From NCBI RefSeq assembly GCF_014353015.1, contig NZ_CP060704.1, forward strand, positions 3,125,001 through 3,189,000: DNA of 64,000 nt, given 5' to 3'. Positions within the stretch are counted from its first letter, which is position 1. Each line of letters starts with the position of its first letter. This DNA is from Chitinimonas koreensis. GTDB taxonomy: Bacteria > Pseudomonadota > Gammaproteobacteria > Burkholderiales > Chitinimonadaceae. Of the stretch, positions 34,326 to 43,140 are shown in pieces. The notes below the pieces were generated by a model that saw nothing but the letters and a program-made list of their open reading frames with translations, did not search any database and was not told where the DNA came from. The translations under genes and the position numbers were made by a program.

Positions 34326-35126
34326 CTATCCGAACAGCCCAGCGTCCGCCGCCGGATCCCAGTTGGTGATCACCAGCTCGCCGGATACCGGCCGATCGCC
34401 CGAGGCCCGGCCGCAGCTGTACTTGATCTCCAGCTCGAGCACGTGGTGCTCCTCGAAAGCGGCGCGGATGTCCGGGTGGTCGTTGATGCTGACCATCATG
34501 CGCCCTTGCATGTCGCGCATCAGCGCCGCCATCTCGACGTAGTGATCGAACGGGAAATCGACGCCATAGCCCTCGGTCCGCCAATAAGGCGGGTCGGCGT
34601 AGACAAAGGTGTGCGGCCGGTCATAACGCCGCACGACCTCCTGCCACGGCAGATGCTCGATATAGACGCCGGCCAGCCGGTACCACGCCGCCGACAACTG
34701 TTCCTCGACGCGGGTGATGCTCCAGCCCGGCTGCGTGGTAGCCGTACCGAAGGTCTGGCCGGCCACGCGACCGCCGAAGGCGTTGTGCTGCAGGTAGAAG
34801 AAGCGCGCAGCGCGCTGGATGTCGGTCAGAGTTTCCGGTCGCGTGGCCTGCAGGGTCTCGAACGTTTCGCGCGAGGTGAGCAGCCACTTGAATTGCCGCA
34901 CGAATTCATCGAGGTGATGCTGGACGCATCGATACAGCGTGACCAAGTCCCGATTGATGTCGTTGAGAACTTCGGACTGCGCGCGGTAAGGCTTGTTGAA
35001 GAACAGTGCCGCGCCACCGGCGAACGGCTCGACGTAGCACTGGTGGTCGGGGAACAGCGGAATCAACTTGTCGGCCAAGCGGCTCTTGCCGCCCAACCAC
35101 GGGATGATGGGTGTCGCTTGTTGCAT
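34326..35126 (-). CDS. DNA adenine methylase, D12 class (Dam-like)
   Basis: A 266-residue N6-adenine methyltransferase. The SAM-binding motif is in IIPWLGGKSRLADKLIPLFP, YVEPFAGGAALFF follows, and the catalytic motif is YADPPYW. D12 enzymes of this type in phages often methylate GATC and protect phage DNA. ATG at 35,126 (MQQATPIIPWLGGK). It lies between tail and lysis genes with no partner endonuclease, so it is an orphan methylase. Confidence 0.9.
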   Translation of the reverse strand: MQQATPIIPWLGGKSRLADKLIPLFPDHQCYVEPFAGGAALFFNKPYRAQSEVLNDINRDLVTLYRCVQHHLDEFVRQFKWLLTSRETFETLQATRPETLTDIQRAARFFYLQHNAFGGRVAGQTFGTATTQPGWSITRVEEQLSAAWYRLAGVYIEHLPWQEVVRRYDRPHTFVYADPPYWRTEGYGVDFPFDHYVEMAALMRDMQGRMMVSINDHPDIRAAFEEHHVLELEIKYSCGRASGDRPVSGELVITNWDPAADAGLFG

Positions 35127-35439
35127 GGATCTGCGCGCCTGTTGTGGCGTTAGGCCGCTTCCGATAGTCTCCCGCACGCCTCTAGCTAGACGGCAGGGGC
35201 CTCGGTTTGGCTCGCAGGCTACTCTGCGGACTGGATGGCCGGACAGTGCGTTGCAGCGCACTGGCCGGTCGCCCCTCTTTAAATACTCGGCATCGTAGTG
35301 GACTAGATCGGCTGCAGTTGATCGACCACCGTGCGACTCCTCATGCCGCTGCCTCTAGGGCGGCGAGCCGCGCTTCGAGCGCATCGGCTCGAGGCCGTGC
35401 GACCGCATGATCTGGATCGCACGCTGCACGGTAAGAAGG
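35127..35439. other. Gene-poor gap upstream of dam
   Basis: About 310 bases between dam and the 146-residue gene. Directly after the 146-residue stop, minus-strand frames read VQRAIQIMRSHGLE and, after a one-base shift, ADALEARLAALEAAA up to about 35,340. This may be a small coiled-coil protein (GTG start near 35,422) with another single-base error, but there is no ribosome site, so I do not call it a gene. The part nearest dam could hold its promoter. Confidence 0.4.
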
Positions 35440-35880
35440 TCAGTCGGCGCTTTGCAACTGGGCCTGCAGCGCCGCGCTTCGCGCCACCTCGACGTTAAGC
35501 TGCGCCGTCAGCGTCCCCAGCTGGATCCGTGCGTCTTCCAGCGCCTGCCGGACCTGATCGAGGGCCAACTGGCCGTCGCACAGCTGCTGCGACAGCTCGT
35601 CGACCTTGATCGTCAGCCCGTCGCGCTCAGCCTGTAGCGCGACAACCTGGGATCGCAGCGCCTCGTTGTGCGTCAGCGCGACAGCACAGCCTTCGCCCAA
35701 GGCCTCGGCCAGCGTGGGCAAGCCGTTGCCCGGCTCCACCGCCAGCGGCTGCGCGTCGCCGACCAAGGTCGACGGCGCGCCGGTGAACGGATGAAGCTGG
35801 TTCGCCGCGAACACTTGGTGTGCACCGACGACACCGGCCTCATTCAATCGGATCAGGATCTCGTAGCGGAACATGCGCAT
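35440..35880 (-). CDS. Hypothetical tail-associated protein with coiled coil
   Basis: A 146-residue protein. The N-terminal half (MRMFRYEILIRLNEAGVVGAHQVFA) is a small globular region; the C-terminal half is a coiled coil (LRSQVVALQAERDGLTIKVDELSQQL...). It starts 4 bases after the tail fibre gene ends, the usual place of a fibre chaperone or tail-fibre assembly protein. That role is an inference from position. Confidence 0.6.
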   Translation of the reverse strand: MRMFRYEILIRLNEAGVVGAHQVFAANQLHPFTGAPSTLVGDAQPLAVEPGNGLPTLAEALGEGCAVALTHNEALRSQVVALQAERDGLTIKVDELSQQLCDGQLALDQVRQALEDARIQLGTLTAQLNVEVARSAALQAQLQSAD

Positions 35881-35883
35881 TCC

Positions 35884-37430
35884 TCAGGACAGAACAGTGG
35901 TGGCGTCGGCCGACTGCACCCAGTTGGTGCCGTTGCTGACGTATTCGCGGGCGCCTGCCGCGGCATTGCTCACCCAGATCTTCGAGCGGGCATTGGCCGA
36001 GGCAGCGGGAACGGTCGCCACGGTGTAGCTGGGCAACTGGATTGGGCCGGCAAAGCTGGCCGCCCCATTCACGGTCAACAGTGCGCTACCGCTTTGGCTG
36101 GTCGTGCCGATCCGCAGGTCGCCCGCCAAATAGTTGGGCGCGGTGCCGCTTGCGTGGAGGTTCCACGAACCGGCAGCAGCGGCCAGCTCCAGCGAGATGC
36201 CGTAGGCGTTGGTGACGCCGGCATTGGCGATCGTTGCCCGGCCGCGGAAGCCGTAGTGATTGGTGATCGCGGAACCAGCACCGAGCGTCACCACGCCGAA
36301 CGCGTCGTAGCCGATCACGGTGGTGCAGGTCCACGAAGCGGCCTGCGTGTTGGTGACGGCGGCAAAGACGCGCGCTTCCGAGGTGGCGTTGGACGTGATG
36401 GTGTTGTTGACCAGAACACCGTAATTCGTCGTCCCGGTGCTCGTGATCGTGCCGCCGACGTTCAGCGCCGCGGTCGTGCCGGACGGCACGCCTATGCCCG
36501 CCGTACTGGTGGTCTGCAGCGTGGTCGCCCTGACCGAAGCGGCGGTAGTTGCGCCGAACGCGGTGCCGTTGATCGTGCCACCCGTGACCGCCACGGCGCC
36601 CGCGCCTTGGGTCGCCATTGAGCCGAGCCCGAGCGTCGTGCGCGCCGCCGTATCATCGGCCGCACCGGACAAGCTCCGACCGAACGACGTCAGCGTGTAC
36701 GTCGACGCCGTGCCGGACCCGGTCCAATACGTCGCGAGGTTCGCCGCCGTGGTCAGCCCGGCGATGGCAACGACGTTGGCCGGCTTCGATCCGACATCAG
36801 CCCAGTTACCCGTCCCGCCAGCGGCGACAGCGCACTGATCTGCCCCTGCAGCTTGCCGAACCCGGTCAGCACCGTGTCGGTCGCCGCAACCGCCGTCGCG
36901 GTCGAAGTGCTGAGCCCCGTCAGCGCGACGGCCCGCACGCGCGCACCGGTGAAGTACTGATTCGTCGACCCTTCGCTCACCGCATCGGTGCTCGGCATTC
37001 GACTCGACGGCACCTTCCCGCCCGATAGGTCGCACACCGTGACGCCGACGTCGTCGGCATCGACCGCTCCCACGTCGGCGGCTGCCGACGGAATCGTCGG
37101 TGGATCGATCAAGTCGCCATAGGCTCCCGACGTCGCAACCAGGGCCAGGCCCGCGATCGTCCCTGCATCCTGCGTGCCAGTGTGGTGGCCGCGGTCGAGC
37201 AGATAGGCGTCGGTCGCGTTGGCCGTAGCCCCGGTCGCGACGCCGTTGAGTTTTGCTTTGTCCTCCTTGCTCATCAGCCCGTCGATCAGGGTGGTCGCCA
37301 GGGCGAACAGGCTGCGCAGCTGGGCCAGCGTCAGTTTCCGGTCGACGCCCTCCTGCACCAGGTACATGAGCTCGTCACCCGTGATGGACTCGGCGGCCGG
37401 GAGCGCGCCGAGCTGCTTATCGTCTGCCAT
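35884..37430 (-). pseudogene. Tail fibre protein, frameshifted in this sequence
   Basis: About 515 residues once joined. From ATG 37,430 the first frame (MADDKQLGALPAAESITGDEL...) shows the beaded, Thr/Ala/Gly-rich composition of phage fibres (LLDRGHHTGTQ, VSEGSTNQYFTGARV). The second frame continues with GTGNWADVGSKPANVVAIAGL and many TTxxTGG-type short strands, ending VSNGTNWVQSADATTVLS. The frame breaks at the C run 36,814-36,816; one added base joins SALSPLAG to TGNWADVG. It probably forms a trimeric host-binding fibre. Confidence 0.82.
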
Positions 37431-37439
37431 ATCGGTCTC

Positions 37440-37769
37440 TCAGAGGGAGGTGAGGCGGAGCCGGCCGCCCGAGGCGAGCAGCAGGTAGCCGCCGCTGGCC
37501 AGCCGCATCGACGGCTCGGGCGCCGGCGGCGGTGTGTCGGGCATCTCGATCTCGATCAGCACCGCTATGCCGGTCGGCGCGGCGCCTTCAAGCTTGCCGG
37601 CGCGCACGAACACCCGCGCGCCGGCCTCAGCCTCACCAATCGCCCGTAGCGTGCCGCCGGCGACCAGTTCGACCGTGACGGTGCCGTCGCCGTGCACCGT
37701 CGCCACGCTGCCGAGCAGTCGCGGCGGGCCAGCCGTCAGCGCACGGAAGGTCTGCCAGATGTTGCTCAT
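37440..37769 (-). CDS. Hypothetical tail protein
   Basis: A 109-residue beta-rich protein (GSVATVHGDGTVTVELVAGGTLRAIGEAEAGARVFV), looking like a small OB-type fold followed by a Pro-rich linker and a repeat-like LASGGYLLLASGGRLRL. It overlaps the upstream 638-residue gene by four bases and precedes the fibre gene by 9. No function assigned beyond tail association by position. Confidence 0.62.
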   Translation of the reverse strand: MSNIWQTFRALTAGPPRLLGSVATVHGDGTVTVELVAGGTLRAIGEAEAGARVFVRAGKLEGAAPTGIAVLIEIEMPDTPPPAPEPSMRLASGGYLLLASGGRLRLTSL

Positions 37770-39682
37770 GGGTAGTGCCTTTCGAGCGTGAGCGCCTGCT
37801 CGATCAGCAGCTCGCGATTGCTGACCGAAGCCCGGATATCGACACCCGTCACCAGGCCGCGCCAGCTCTGCAGGCCCTCGCCAAAATGCAGCAGCAGCCC
37901 AGGCGTGATCCGGCCGAGCTCGGCGTACAGCGGCAGCGCCAGCGTCACCTCGGCCTGCGCCCCGGTGTCAGCCAGCACGTTGAGCCCGCGTGCCCGGGCC
38001 GGCGCCGGGTCGCACACCAGCCGGTCGATCACGTCGTCGGCCGACAGGTCGCCGGCGGTGCCCTGCAACTGCACTTGGTAGACGTTGCCGTCCAACTCGC
38101 CCGAGACGATCACCGCGTTGTAGGCCGGCTTGTGGGCGAACTTGGTGCCGAGACTGCGCACGCCGGCAGCCGGGATCACCAGGTCGGGGGCAAGATCGGC
38201 CCATGTCCACGGCATGTTCGCGTATCGCGGCAGCGCGATCAGGCCGCGTTCGTCCGGCGCGCTCTGCAGGATGCCGCCGGCGGCCTGCACCAGGCGCGCC
38301 ACGGCGTCGAGCGGCGCGGCGCTGTCGATATTCCACAGCCGTGCCGGCACCAGCCAATCGGGCACCCCCCAATCGAGCGTGTAGCCGGTCAGCGCCAGCG
38401 CCTGCTCGGCCAGCTGCCGCGCGTTGGCCGCCGAGCTGCTGGTCCACTGCCGCCGCGGCGCGTACGGATCGGCCAGCCAGGCCGTGAGGCTGCGGCAGCG
38501 GATGCCGACGCGGCCGGCGGCGAACCCGCGCTGCTCGTCGATCTCCTCGACCAGGCCCCGCCAGCTGAGGCCGTTGACGATCACCACGACCTCGGCCGGG
38601 CCGTCGTCCGTCGGCTGCAGCAGCGGCAGTTGCGCCCGCGGCAAACTGGCCGTCAGCGTCCAGGCCCACGAGTCGCGGTCCGTGCCGATACCGACGGCGG
38701 TCGGCGTCAGCGGTGCGCCGTCGGCGCGGTACATCTCGACGGTGTTGAGCACGATGTAGACACTCCGGATCGGCAGGATGCGTGGCAGCTCGGCGGGCCG
38801 GCCGAGCCAGAGCGCGCCGGTGGCGACGCTCCAGCGGTGGTGCAGCCACAGGTCGGGTCGGCCCTCGAAAGCCGGCGGCTCCGGCGGCTCGATGCCGCCA
38901 CCACCCGGCCCCGGCCGGCGCGCTGTTTGCCAGGGCACGGCAGCGCGGCGCTCGATGGCGCGGGCCGATCCGCACGGCGCGACCAACCCGACCGCAGCAG
39001 GCGCCGCGGTCGCGTACGCCAGCGCGGTACGCCCGGACCGCAGCGACAGCTCGATCCAGTCGCTGTCGAGGCGCTGGTCGACCGGCGCACCGTCTCGCCA
39101 GCCGACCGCAGCCTGCGCCTGCTGCAGTTGCAGGGATCGCCACGGCGCGGCCAGTCGACCGTCGACGGCCGCAGCCTCGCGCCATGCCAAGCCGGCGCGC
39201 TCCGTGACAACGACCATGCCCCGCCACGGTGCCGGCGCTGTCCGCCCTAGGCGGGCCGCGTCGCGCCAACCCGGGGTGTTGCTGGATCCGGTCCGGCGCT
39301 GGCCGCGCCACGGCGCAGGCAGCGCACGCGCGCCCGCCGCTGCGTCGCGCCACGCGCTGGCGGCGCGGGCGGCCGGACCGCGGAATACCGCGTGGTCGTA
39401 GGTTCCGTCGCCGACGGCGAGATCGCCGGCCGACGCCGCCGAGGTTACGCGGCAGCGCAACGTGGACGTGCCGACAGCCAGCGCAGCCGCGGCATCGACC
39501 ACCGCACGCAGGCGCAGCCGGGCAGCGGACACGGCCACGGGCAGCGCGACGGCATCGGCCACCGCGTGTAGCGCCAGCCCATGGCCTAGATTGAAATCGA
39601 CCGCCGTACCGGCCGGCGGGGAATAGGCAGCGCCGTCGACGGCAAAGTCGACTGCACCGCCCGAGGGCGGCGTGTAGGCCAT
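37766..39682 (-). CDS. Tail tip/baseplate-like protein with internal repeats
   Basis: A 638-residue protein. It opens with two copies of a Y-PP-G-AVDF motif (AYTPPSGGAVDFAV, AYSPPAGTAVDFNL). Residues ~110-215 hold about four units of a ~25-residue repeat, each with a GWRDAA-type start and an APWRG-type end. The C-terminal half resembles phage tail-tip proteins (VEIDEQRGFAAGRVGIRCRSLTAWL and a TGVDIRASVSNREL ending). Likely part of the host-contacting tail tip. It starts at position 39,682, one base from the stop of the upstream gene. Confidence 0.62.
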   Translation of the reverse strand: MAYTPPSGGAVDFAVDGAAYSPPAGTAVDFNLGHGLALHAVADAVALPVAVSAARLRLRAVVDAAAALAVGTSTLRCRVTSAASAGDLAVGDGTYDHAVFRGPAARAASAWRDAAAGARALPAPWRGQRRTGSSNTPGWRDAARLGRTAPAPWRGMVVVTERAGLAWREAAAVDGRLAAPWRSLQLQQAQAAVGWRDGAPVDQRLDSDWIELSLRSGRTALAYATAAPAAVGLVAPCGSARAIERRAAVPWQTARRPGPGGGGIEPPEPPAFEGRPDLWLHHRWSVATGALWLGRPAELPRILPIRSVYIVLNTVEMYRADGAPLTPTAVGIGTDRDSWAWTLTASLPRAQLPLLQPTDDGPAEVVVIVNGLSWRGLVEEIDEQRGFAAGRVGIRCRSLTAWLADPYAPRRQWTSSSAANARQLAEQALALTGYTLDWGVPDWLVPARLWNIDSAAPLDAVARLVQAAGGILQSAPDERGLIALPRYANMPWTWADLAPDLVIPAAGVRSLGTKFAHKPAYNAVIVSGELDGNVYQVQLQGTAGDLSADDVIDRLVCDPAPARARGLNVLADTGAQAEVTLALPLYAELGRITPGLLLHFGEGLQSWRGLVTGVDIRASVSNRELLIEQALTLERHYP

Positions 39683-40621
39683 CTAGACCCCCGTGACGTG
39701 GTCGTAGACCTGGGCGTTGCCGTCGTCGTCGTAGCAGACCACCGTCAACTCGCCGACATCGGCCGGCAGGCTATAGGCGCCAGTGACTGGATCGGACAGG
39801 CCGGCACCGAGCAGCAGCCCGGTGTCGCGGCTGTAGACCCGTACCAACCGCGACACCGGGTCGCCGGCGGCATCCCGCACCGTACCCGACACCGACACCG
39901 GCCCCGGGAACGGTCCGCCGGCCGGGGTGTAGTCGGCGCCGTAGCGCACGCCGTGGCGAGTGAGGCGTAGGTTGCGCAGTAGGAAATCGTTGACCCGCAG
40001 CCCGGTGTAGTACGGCCCCCACAGCGAGCCGACGCGCAGCCCAAGCACATCGGCCTCGTACGGCGTCACCGTCGCCCAGTTGTTGGTCGCACTGAATGCC
40101 GTCGACGACACCTGCGCGCCACCGACGAACACCTCGGCCTTGCGGTCGCCGTAGTGCTCGACCGCCACCGCGTACCAGCTACCCGGCAGGATCAGCCCGG
40201 CCGCCGTGGTGACCGTATTGAAGTAGGCCGCGCCGGCCTTGTAGTCGCCGATCCCGAAGTTGATCGCGCCGTCCGACCGGATGCCGACGCCGAAGCCGCC
40301 ATTGACCGGGTCGTTGTCGTCGCCGGCGCCGGCGGCGCCATTGGTCAGTACCGCGGCATAGCCCGGCAAGCTGATCGCGTAGAAATCGAACTCGACCGTG
40401 AACCCCTCTCCGGGCGGGATCGCCAGGTCGCCGACGGTCGCAGCCTCAAGGTAGGTCGCGGCATTGTTGAGCCGCAACGCCGGCCCGCCCGGCACCGACG
40501 GCACGGCCTCGACCGTGCAAGCGCCGTCGTGCGGCAACCAGGTGTTGCCCTTTCGGTCGCTGAAATCGCTGCTGAACGGCAGCGACACCATCACATCGCT
40601 CCACCGCGGATCGCCCGACAT
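39683..40621 (-). CDS. Tail protein with lectin-like (LamG/concanavalin-type) domain
   Basis: A 312-residue protein. Residues ~15-210 have the beta-sandwich pattern of LamG-type domains (ALRLNNAATYLEA, FTVEFDFYAISL, GSWYAVAVEHYGDRKAEVFVGG). Residues ~240-312 resemble a small Ig- or carboxypeptidase-regulatory-type domain (SVSGTVRDAAGDPVSRLVRVYSRDTG). Such domains bind sugars or decorate tails. The ATG at 40,621 overlaps the upstream stop by one base. Confidence 0.6.
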   Translation of the reverse strand: MSGDPRWSDVMVSLPFSSDFSDRKGNTWLPHDGACTVEAVPSVPGGPALRLNNAATYLEAATVGDLAIPPGEGFTVEFDFYAISLPGYAAVLTNGAAGAGDDNDPVNGGFGVGIRSDGAINFGIGDYKAGAAYFNTVTTAAGLILPGSWYAVAVEHYGDRKAEVFVGGAQVSSTAFSATNNWATVTPYEADVLGLRVGSLWGPYYTGLRVNDFLLRNLRLTRHGVRYGADYTPAGGPFPGPVSVSGTVRDAAGDPVSRLVRVYSRDTGLLLGAGLSDPVTGAYSLPADVGELTVVCYDDDGNAQVYDHVTGV

Positions 40622-41025
40622 CACGCCAGCCTCATGCCGTCCAGCGCCAGCAGGCCGCCGGCGTACAGGGTGACACCGTCCGGGCCACCGTCGACCAGCA
40701 GCCGCAGCGAGGCGTCGCTGGACTGGTCGCCGACGTCGAGATCGGCCACCGGATTGCCGGCGCCGTCGAACAGGCGGCCGGTGATCGGCTGGCCGGTGTG
40801 CGCGACCGCGGTCTCGGTCAGCGCGGCGATATGCAGGCCGTCGGCGTCGACGGTGCCGCACGGATACGGCAGCGGCAACGTGATCAGCGCCGGCTCGGCC
40901 GGCGCTTCGCCCTCGTCGAGGTCGACGGCGTACAAGGCCAGCGCGCCGGCGCTGCCGGCCGCATCGAGCGCGGCGCGGATCGCCATGGCGCGCGCGATGC
41001 GCAGTGCAGGGACATACTCGATCAT
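40621..41025 (-). CDS. Hypothetical tail protein
   Basis: A 134-residue protein (MIEYVPALRIARAMAIRAALDAAGSAGAL...). The C-terminal part (ITGRLFDGAGNPVADLDVGDQ) resembles the small Ig-like decoration domain in its neighbours. Overlaps both neighbours, so it belongs to the tail operon. No specific role seen. Confidence 0.6.
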   Translation of the reverse strand: MIEYVPALRIARAMAIRAALDAAGSAGALALYAVDLDEGEAPAEPALITLPLPYPCGTVDADGLHIAALTETAVAHTGQPITGRLFDGAGNPVADLDVGDQSSDASLRLLVDGGPDGVTLYAGGLLALDGMRLA

Positions 41026-42029
41026 GAGCTGGGCTCGCGAGTGGGGATCAATTGGTCGGCCGCGTCGGCCTCGTAGCGGATCGGCTCGTCGTCGAGGCCG
41101 ACAGCCACGTAGCGGGCGGAAGGGTCGAGCGCGGCCAGGCGCCAGGCACCGGCAGCGTCGCTGCGCGTTTCTCCCGCGAAGCGGCCGGTGACGCGGTGGT
41201 ACAGCCGGACCGTGCGGGCTGCGTAGTCGCCGACGGCGCCGACCCTCAGCGTGCCGGACAGCACGGCCGGCCCGACACCGACGCCGAAATGCGCGCGGCG
41301 CAGGTCGGACCGGCCAGCCGCTTGCAGTGCAGGTCGGCCGCTGAGCGATGCCGCGGCGCCGGCCGTACCGAGGCCGGCCAGCGCCGCACACAACCCGGCG
41401 CGCAGCATCGCCACCTCGTCGTCGTCGAGCGCGCGGTCGTACAGCGCGACCTGCGCCAGCGCGCCGGCCAGCGGTTCGCCGCCGTCGGGCCGGTTGCCGA
41501 GTACCAGCAGCTCGGCCGGCGTGTTGGCGCCACCGTAGCTCAGCCGGCGGCCGGCACCGGATGGCAGCAGCAGGTCGACCGACAGCACACCGGTCGCATC
41601 GTCGTTACGCACCAGCAGCAGCGCATCGGCATCGAATTCCAGCGGCAGCGGACCGAACTCGCCGAGCCCGCCACCCGGGAACGCCCCCGGGTTGAGCCAA
41701 GCCTCGACGGGATCGCCGAGGCGCAGCCACACGCCCCAGTCCAGCAGCCGCCCGCCACCGCTGCGCACCAGCGCGGCCAGCGTCCAGGCCGGCGGCCGCG
41801 ACACCGAGATCTCGATCTGGCCACCGATGCCGATGGCAGTCGCCTCGCCATGCCACAGCGTGGTCGCGCCCGGCACGGCGCCGACATAGGCGCCGTGCAG
41901 GCCGTGCCCGCTGTCGTCGCGCGCGATGCCGCCGGCGTCGGCCGCGTCGAGCGGCCAGTAGCCAATCGGCGCCAGCGCGAGCAGCGCGTCGCGCAGCGCC
42001 GCCCGCAGGCCATCCCAGGCGGCCATCAT
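41022..42029 (-). CDS. Tail protein with LamG-type domain
   Basis: A 335-residue protein. IGYWPLDAADAGGIARDDSGHGLHGAYVG is the classic start of a LamG/concanavalin-like beta-sandwich, continuing to about residue 215 with YDRALDDDEVAMLRAG at its end. A C-terminal Ig-like unit follows (RTVRLYHRVTGRFAGETRSDAAGAWRL). Likely a receptor- or glycan-binding tail component. The first ATG at 42,029 overlaps the upstream stop. Confidence 0.65.
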   Translation of the reverse strand: MMAAWDGLRAALRDALLALAPIGYWPLDAADAGGIARDDSGHGLHGAYVGAVPGATTLWHGEATAIGIGGQIEISVSRPPAWTLAALVRSGGGRLLDWGVWLRLGDPVEAWLNPGAFPGGGLGEFGPLPLEFDADALLLVRNDDATGVLSVDLLLPSGAGRRLSYGGANTPAELLVLGNRPDGGEPLAGALAQVALYDRALDDDEVAMLRAGLCAALAGLGTAGAAASLSGRPALQAAGRSDLRRAHFGVGVGPAVLSGTLRVGAVGDYAARTVRLYHRVTGRFAGETRSDAAGAWRLAALDPSARYVAVGLDDEPIRYEADAADQLIPTREPSS

Positions 42030-43129
42030 CGCCACGGCCCGGTCAGGTCGAGCGCCAACCGGCCCGGCGCGCCGCCGTCGACGTCGACCGCCAGCAGCAG
42101 CACCTGGCGGTAGCCGCCGCCGATGCGGCAGTCGAGCCGGTCGCCGTGGCTCAGCGGCGCCGAATGCAGCACCTGCCACGCGCCGGGCAGTGTGCCGCGC
42201 GGCGCGCCGGATTCGGCCAACTGCAGCGCGCCGAGCGCCAGCAGCGTGTCGCGGCCAGCCGGGAACGCATAACCGCCGCGGCCGAGCGTGCTGCTGACCG
42301 ACGAGCCGGCGAAGCTGCCGCGCAGCGGCGCACCGGCGCCCCACCAGGCGCACGGCAGCCAGCGGCCATCGGTGACGCCGAGCTGGCCGCCGAACAGCCC
42401 TGCGTTCGCGCTCGCCGGCGCCGCCTGATCGTGCCCCATCAACAGCGTGGCGTACGGATCCTCGAGGCTGCGCTCGGCCAGCTCGCCAAAGCCGTACAGC
42501 GGCGCACCGTCGGCCCATGCAGGCAACAACCAAAACGCCTGGCTGTCACCGACCAGCACCCAGTCCCGCGCGCCGGCGCTCGTGCTCTTTCGCCATGAGA
42601 CGCCGAAGGCCGACTGCAGGTCGCCCGGGAACGGTCCGGTGCCGCTGTCGACGGTCGCCATGGTCTGGTAGCCGCGCAGCGCGGCCACCTGGGCGCCGCC
42701 GTCGTCGACGCGCAGGAAGCAGCGGTTGCCGGCCGTCGCGCGGTAGACGGCCTTGCCGGTGGCGGCATAGGGCCGCTCCCAGTCCAACGGCGCCACCCGG
42801 GCGGTCAAGCTGCCGATCGCGCTCGCCGGCACGTCCTCGGGCACGTCGAACTGAAAGCTCGTCGTGGTGACGTTGCGCACGCGCCAGTCGCCATTCCAGG
42901 GTGCTTGCGCGCCGGCGATGCGGATCACGGCGCCATCGCGGAACGGATGGCCGGCCGAGCGCACAGCGGTCGCCACCGTGCCGCTGCGGCTCAGGCTGTC
43001 CAGCGAGGACAAGCCGAAGCCGTCGACCAGGCAGGCGTCGAGCACGGCCAGCAGACTGCCGGCCGTGCCGTCGAGCACCGGCGCGCCGGTCCAGCGCGAA
43101 TCGAACCATTTGACGGGGATGGATGCCAT
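42026..43129 (-). CDS. Hypothetical tail protein
   Basis: A 367-residue beta-rich protein (MASIPVKWFDSRWTGAPVLDG...). It contains SRSGTVATAVRSAGHPFRDGAVIRIAGA and GRWLPCAWWGAGAPLRGSF. I recognise no domain, but it lies between the large 1,186-residue tail protein and the LamG-type proteins and is likely a tail-tip component. Confidence 0.6.
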   Translation of the reverse strand: MASIPVKWFDSRWTGAPVLDGTAGSLLAVLDACLVDGFGLSSLDSLSRSGTVATAVRSAGHPFRDGAVIRIAGAQAPWNGDWRVRNVTTTSFQFDVPEDVPASAIGSLTARVAPLDWERPYAATGKAVYRATAGNRCFLRVDDGGAQVAALRGYQTMATVDSGTGPFPGDLQSAFGVSWRKSTSAGARDWVLVGDSQAFWLLPAWADGAPLYGFGELAERSLEDPYATLLMGHDQAAPASANAGLFGGQLGVTDGRWLPCAWWGAGAPLRGSFAGSSVSSTLGRGGYAFPAGRDTLLALGALQLAESGAPRGTLPGAWQVLHSAPLSHGDRLDCRIGGGYRQVLLLAVDVDGGAPGRLALDLTGPWR

Positions 43130-43140
43130 GTCGAGTCCTG

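Noticed and set aside
35340..35425. Small coiled-coil gene after the 146-residue gene
   Set aside because: Plausible if one base is missing, but the GTG start lacks a ribosome site; described only as a note on the gap.
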